From: CADCTP01 sp963849885
Lineage (GTDB): Bacteria; Actinomycetota; Actinomycetes; Mycobacteriales; CADCTP01
NCBI GenBank assembly: GCA_963849885.1
Contig: CAWKIV010000018.1
Span: 124,001 to 188,000 of the forward strand
DNA length: 64,000 nt
Direction: 5' to 3'
This document shows positions 60,892 through 64,000 of this stretch, piece by piece (the first letter of the stretch is position 1; the number at the start of each line of letters is the position of its first letter). The notes beneath the pieces were generated by a model. The model saw only the letters and a program-made list of their open reading frames with translations. It was not told the origin of the DNA and did no database searches. The position numbers and the translations under genes were made by a program.

Positions 60892-61537
60892 GGGCCGCTG
60901 CCCGGGGTGGTCAACGCCGCCGAGTGCGCCGTTCGGCACGGCCGGATGCCGGCCGCCGGCGTAGCGGCGTCCCGGCCGGTCGGCCAGTGCCGCCCGGCAA
61001 CCGGCACGCCCGCCCGAGGGCCACGCCTCCCCACCCGACCGGGCGGCGGCCCGTGGGCCGGCCCGCCACCGCCGGCCGCCGACCGCCAACCGGCCGCCGC
61101 CCACCGGGCCGGGCGGCTCCCGGCCCGCCCGCCCGACGGCCACCACGTGCCGCCGGCCCGGCCCGGCTGCTCCCCCGCCCGCCCGACGGCCGCACCACCA
61201 CCCACCCGCCGCCCGCCCGGCGGCCCCCGGCCCGACGGCCGCACCACCACCCACCTGCCGCCCGGCGGCTCCCCGGCCCGACGGCCGCACCACCACCACC
61301 GACCCGCCGGTCGGCCCGGCGGCGGCCTCCCGTCGAGCTCCCGCAGGATCGGTCCGCCTCCGGCGGCCCCGGCCCGGGAACCGGGCGGCGCCGGGCGGGC
61401 CGGCACAGGCCCCGGCGCGGGCCCGCCCGGACGGCGCCGCGCACGGTCCGGCGTGCCCCTGCCGGACCGTGCCGACCTGCGCGAACACGCCCCCACCCCG
61501 CCGGGTGCGCCGGCCGGGAGCGTGGAATGATGCTGCC
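60892..61537. other. Intergenic stretch of very GC-rich low-complexity DNA
   Basis: About 645 bp between the small Cys-rich gene and ctaE. Frames open in several directions but give only Arg/Gly/Pro strings without recognisable protein features, so I annotate no gene. It holds a tandem repeat (61131 onward) and presumably the ctaE promoter close to its right end; a poor AATGAT lies 6 nt before the ctaE GTG. Confidence 0.6.
61131..61325. repeat. Imperfect tandem repeat, about four units of 46-50 bp
   Basis: The core GCCCGACGGCC recurs at 61131, 61181, 61230 and 61276. In units two to four it is followed by GCACCACCACC, then a CCGCC-rich tail. The period is 46-50 bp. The repeat is not in a convincing coding frame; array length may vary between strains and is a likely place for assembly collapse. 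Confidence 0.7.
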
Positions 61538-62134
61538 GTGACGACGGTGACGTTCTCCGGCGGCAGGGCCCACTCGCTCACCCGGCCCAACATGGTCAGC
61601 GTCGGGACCATCGTGTGGCTGTCCAGCGAGCTGATGTTCTTCGCCGCGCTGTTCGCCATGTATTTCACCGTGCGCGCGGCGCACCCGGCCGACTGGCCGA
61701 TGGAGCCGACCGAGCTCAACGTGCCGTACGCGCTGGTCGTCACCCTGATCCTGGTCTCCTCGTCGGTGACCTGTCAGTACGGGGTGTTCGCGGCCGAGCG
61801 CGGCGACGCGTACGGGCTGCGCCGCTGGTTCATGTTCACGTTCGTGCTCGGGCTGGCCTTCGTGATCGGCCAGGCGAACGAGTACCGCCAGCTGGTCCAC
61901 GAGGGCACCACGATCTCCGCCACCGGCTACGGCTCGGTGTTCTACCTGACGACCGGCTTCCACGGGCTGCACGTGATCGGCGGGCTGATCGCCTTCATCT
62001 TCGTGCTGGCCCGCTCGACCATGGGCCGGTTCACCTCCGCCCAGGCCACCAGCGCGATCGTGGTGTCGTACTACTGGCACTTCGTCGACGTGGTCTGGAT
62101 CGGCCTGTTCGCGACCATCTACCTGATCCAGTGA
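61538..62134 (+). CDS. ctaE: Cytochrome c oxidase subunit III
   Basis: 198 residues, five membrane helices (short actinobacterial form). SVGTIVWLSSELMFFAALFA, VRAAHPADWPMEPTELNVPY, GLAFVIGQANEYRQLVHEGT, FHGLHVIGGLIAFIFVLAR and SYYWHFVDVVWIGLFATIYL are classical CtaE blocks. It is part of the aa3 oxidase within the bcc-aa3 supercomplex. GTG 61538 is chosen because the conserved region starts 15 residues later. qcrC follows after 46 bp. Confidence 0.95.
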   Translation: MTTVTFSGGRAHSLTRPNMVSVGTIVWLSSELMFFAALFAMYFTVRAAHPADWPMEPTELNVPYALVVTLILVSSSVTCQYGVFAAERGDAYGLRRWFMFTFVLGLAFVIGQANEYRQLVHEGTTISATGYGSVFYLTTGFHGLHVIGGLIAFIFVLARSTMGRFTSAQATSAIVVSYYWHFVDVVWIGLFATIYLIQ

Positions 62135-62180
62135 CGGCGCCACCTGCCCCGCCCGCCGCCGACAGCGAAGGTGTGACTCG

Positions 62181-63011
62181 ATGACGGACCGCCCCTCTAC
62201 GCAGAAGGGCACCAGCCGCCAACGGCGGCGGATCCGCCGCCGGTTGACCGGCGCGGTCGCGCTGGCGCTCGCGCTCGGGACGGTCGGCGTGGCCTACTCG
62301 ACGGTGGCCGCCGCGGCAGCGCCGAAGGCCCAGGCGGCCTCGTCGGCGCCGGCCGCTGAGTCGGTGGAGATCCGCAAGGGGCGCCAGCTGTACGAGCAGG
62401 GCTGCATCTCCTGCCACGGCCGCAACCTGCAGGGCGTCGAGGACCGCGGTCCCACGCTGCTCGGTGCCGGTGAGGCGGCGGTCTACTTCCAGGTCTCCAC
62501 CGGCCGGATGCCGGTGGTCCGGCAGGAGGCCCAGGTCGAGCGCAAGCCTCCGAAGTACACGGACGTCGAGGCCCGGCAGATGGGCGCGTACGTGCAGTCC
62601 GTCGGCGGCGGCCCGAGGATCCCCGAGGGCGACCTGCGCGGCGACGACGCCAACCTGGCCGAGGGCGGCGAGCTGTTCCGGCTCAACTGCGCGTCCTGCC
62701 ACAGCCTCGCCGGCCGCGGCGGCGCGCTGTCCGCGGGGAAGTACGCGCCCAACCTCGACCAGGCCAGCGATCTGGACTTCTGGACCGCGATGCTGACCGG
62801 CCCGCAGAACATGCCGGCCTTCAGCGACAACCAGCTCAGCCCCGAGCAGAAGCAGGCGATCACCAACTACGTCCAGACACTCAACGAGGAGCGGGACCCG
62901 GGTGGCGTCAGCCTCGGCCGGCTCGGCCCGCTGCCGGAGGGCCTGGTGATCTGGGTCGTCGGCATCGGAGTGATCATGTTGATGATCGTGTGGATCGGAG
63001 CGAAGTCGTGA
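62181..63011 (+). CDS. qcrC: Cytochrome bc1 complex diheme cytochrome c subunit
   Basis: 276 residues. An N-terminal anchor (GAVALALALGTVGVAYST) precedes two class I cytochrome domains with CISCH (75-79) and CASCH (170-174), each with a downstream Met-rich region (MPAFSDNQLSPEQKQAITNY). A C-terminal membrane helix VIWVVGIGVIMLMIVWIGAK completes it. Two fused haem domains replace separate cytochrome c and wire bcc to aa3 directly. Its stop overlaps the qcrA start (GTGA). Confidence 0.96.
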   Translation: MTDRPSTQKGTSRQRRRIRRRLTGAVALALALGTVGVAYSTVAAAAAPKAQAASSAPAAESVEIRKGRQLYEQGCISCHGRNLQGVEDRGPTLLGAGEAAVYFQVSTGRMPVVRQEAQVERKPPKYTDVEARQMGAYVQSVGGGPRIPEGDLRGDDANLAEGGELFRLNCASCHSLAGRGGALSAGKYAPNLDQASDLDFWTAMLTGPQNMPAFSDNQLSPEQKQAITNYVQTLNEERDPGGVSLGRLGPLPEGLVIWVVGIGVIMLMIVWIGAKS

Positions 63012-64000
63012 CCAGCGCGGACCGGCCGCCCGGCGACCAGCCCGACGTGACCGTCGAGGAGCTCGACCGGCTCAGCATGCTCGAGCAGTCCGACGTCGGT
63101 GCCCACCTGGACGGCGTCACGGTGCTGCACCGCCGGGAGCGCTTCCCCGTCGCGGGCACCCGCGCGGAGCGGCGGGCCGAGCGGGCCGTCGCGCTCTGCT
63201 TCGTGCTCTGTGCCGTCGGCGCGGTCGCCTTCGCCGTCGTCTACGTCGCGGTCCCCTGGCGGTACGGTCCGGGCGCCTCCGGCTACGTGTGGTATACGCC
63301 GCTGCTGGGCGCGACGATGGCCCTGTCCCTGCTCGGCTTCGGCCTCGGGGCGATCCTCTGGGCCAAGCTGCTCATCACCGAGGAGGAGTCGGTCCAGCAG
63401 CGGCACGGCGGCCGGTCCGACGAGGTCGACCGGCGCACCGCGGCGGCGCTGCTCAGCGACGGCTGGGAGATGACCGGCATCGGCCGCCGGTCGCTGCTGC
63501 AGCGCACGCTCGGGCTGTCGGTGCTCGCGCTCGGCGGGCTGGCGATCATCCCGCTGGGCGGTCTGATCAAGAAGCCGGGCGACCAGCTCTTCCGGACCGC
63601 CTGGCGGGAAGGCGTGCCGGCTGATGACCGCCGACCGGCGGCTGGTCCGGCCCGGCGACCTGCAGGCCGGCGGCATCGCGACCGTCTTCCCGGGCACCAG
63701 CGACGGGCTGAGCACGCAGGTGGTGGCGGACTCGGTGGTGCTGCTGATCCGGCTGCGGCCGGGTCAGGTGTCGGTGCCGCGGCCGGGCCAGGAGGACTTC
63801 GGCTGGGAGGACTACCTGGCCTACTCCAAGATCTGCACCCACGCGGGCTGCCCGGCCTCGCTCTACGAGCAGCAGACCGGCCGGCTGCTCTGCCCCTGCC
63901 ACCAGTCCCAGTTCGACCTGTTACAGGACGCAGAGCCCGTTTTCGGACCCGCCGCCCGTCCGCTGCCCAAACTGGCGATCACAGTGGATGACGAAGGATA
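63008..64000 (+). CDS. qcrA: Cytochrome bc1 complex Rieske iron-sulfur subunit, partial, one frameshift
   Basis: GTG 63008 runs to the window end. About 60 cytoplasmic residues are followed by three helices (VALCFVLCAVGAVAFAVVYV, WYTPLLGATMALSLLGFGLG, TLGLSVLALGGLAIIPLGGL), the actinobacterial layout, then the Rieske head with CTHAGC and CPCHQSQFD (Cys/His pairs for the 2Fe-2S cluster). One extra C near 63620, between GV and RLMTADRRLVRPGD, shifts the frame. The last codons of the gene and qcrB lie beyond the window. Confidence 0.9.

Noticed and set aside
61131..61325. CRISPR array
   Set aside because: Units are directly adjacent imperfect copies of 46-50 bp without constant repeats and unique spacers, and there are no cas genes.
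60892..61537. A long Arg/Gly/Pro-rich protein in the minus or plus strand before ctaE
   Set aside because: The open frames are a by-product of extreme GC content and tandem repeats; no start signal, conserved motif or coding-like third-position pattern supports them.

Overview
The window is very GC-rich DNA with dense, often overlapping genes, many GTG starts and at least sixteen genes whose start codon lies 6-7 nt after a TANNNT hexamer (leaderless transcription). It comes from a high-GC actinomycete. From memory, the gene order follows the Mycobacterium tuberculosis Rv2176-Rv2195 block: pknL, class II DAHP synthase aroG, exoribonuclease, plsC, ArsA-like ATPase, SRPBCC protein, fadD15, pimB', secreted peptidase, NlpC/P60, DEDDh/GIY-YIG nuclease, trpD, ctaE, qcrC, qcrA. 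A filamentous actinomycete (Micromonosporales or a relative) fits the CebR-type operators and the extra catabolic clusters, but the genus cannot be fixed from this sequence alone.

Layout. 1-3.9 kb: DUF4062 fragment, two membrane proteins, and thiG-thiH behind a TPP riboswitch. 4.0-15.5 kb: an XRE/NB-ARC/TPR regulator, a PASTA serine/threonine kinase, type I DAHP synthase (aroF) behind a probable aromatic leader-peptide attenuator, a phosphoribosyltransferase, class II DAHP synthase, two PH-domain membrane proteins, a PfpI protein and a phosphofructokinase with PPi-type residues. 15.5-21.8 kb: exoribonuclease, PlsC, a hydrolase, a membrane protein, then a TIGR00300 ornithine cyclodeaminase-type protein facing a carbamate kinase. 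21.9-35 kb: a myo-inositol catabolism operon (iolC, aldolase, iolB, iolD, mmsA, ABC transporter, iolE-like, two dehydrogenases) with a divergent GntR regulator and a palindromic operator. 35-51.4 kb: conserved core (glucokinase, DUF5304-like, ArsA, SRPBCC, phosphoesterase, FadD15, MFS, PimB', peptidase, NlpC/P60, NYN protein, DEDDh/GIY-YIG nuclease). 51.5-57.5 kb: a cellobiose-type island cebE-cebF-cebG-bglC-cebR with two CebR-type boxes. 57.6-64 kb: Lrp-like protein, an iron-box-controlled sucrase/ferredoxin-like protein, trpD with a degenerate receiver protein, a small Cys-rich gene, and ctaE-qcrC-qcrA of the respiratory chain.

The window reads as a conserved housekeeping block into which two sugar-use islands (inositol, cellobiose) and an ornithine/carbamate gene pair are placed. 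Core genes tend to start on leaderless transcripts, whereas the island genes have clear Shine-Dalgarno sites and dedicated operators. In both ABC operons a long perfect hairpin lies between the binding-protein gene and the permease gene.

Caution: the stretch 23.15-27.88 kb (second dehydrogenase, iolE-like gene and all three ABC transporter genes) contains roughly 40 single-base indels by hand count. Correcting them restores well-conserved proteins with no other damage, so they are more likely sequence errors than decay. About ten further single-base frameshifts are scattered elsewhere and are noted gene by gene. No tRNA, rRNA, CRISPR array or insertion sequence was seen.
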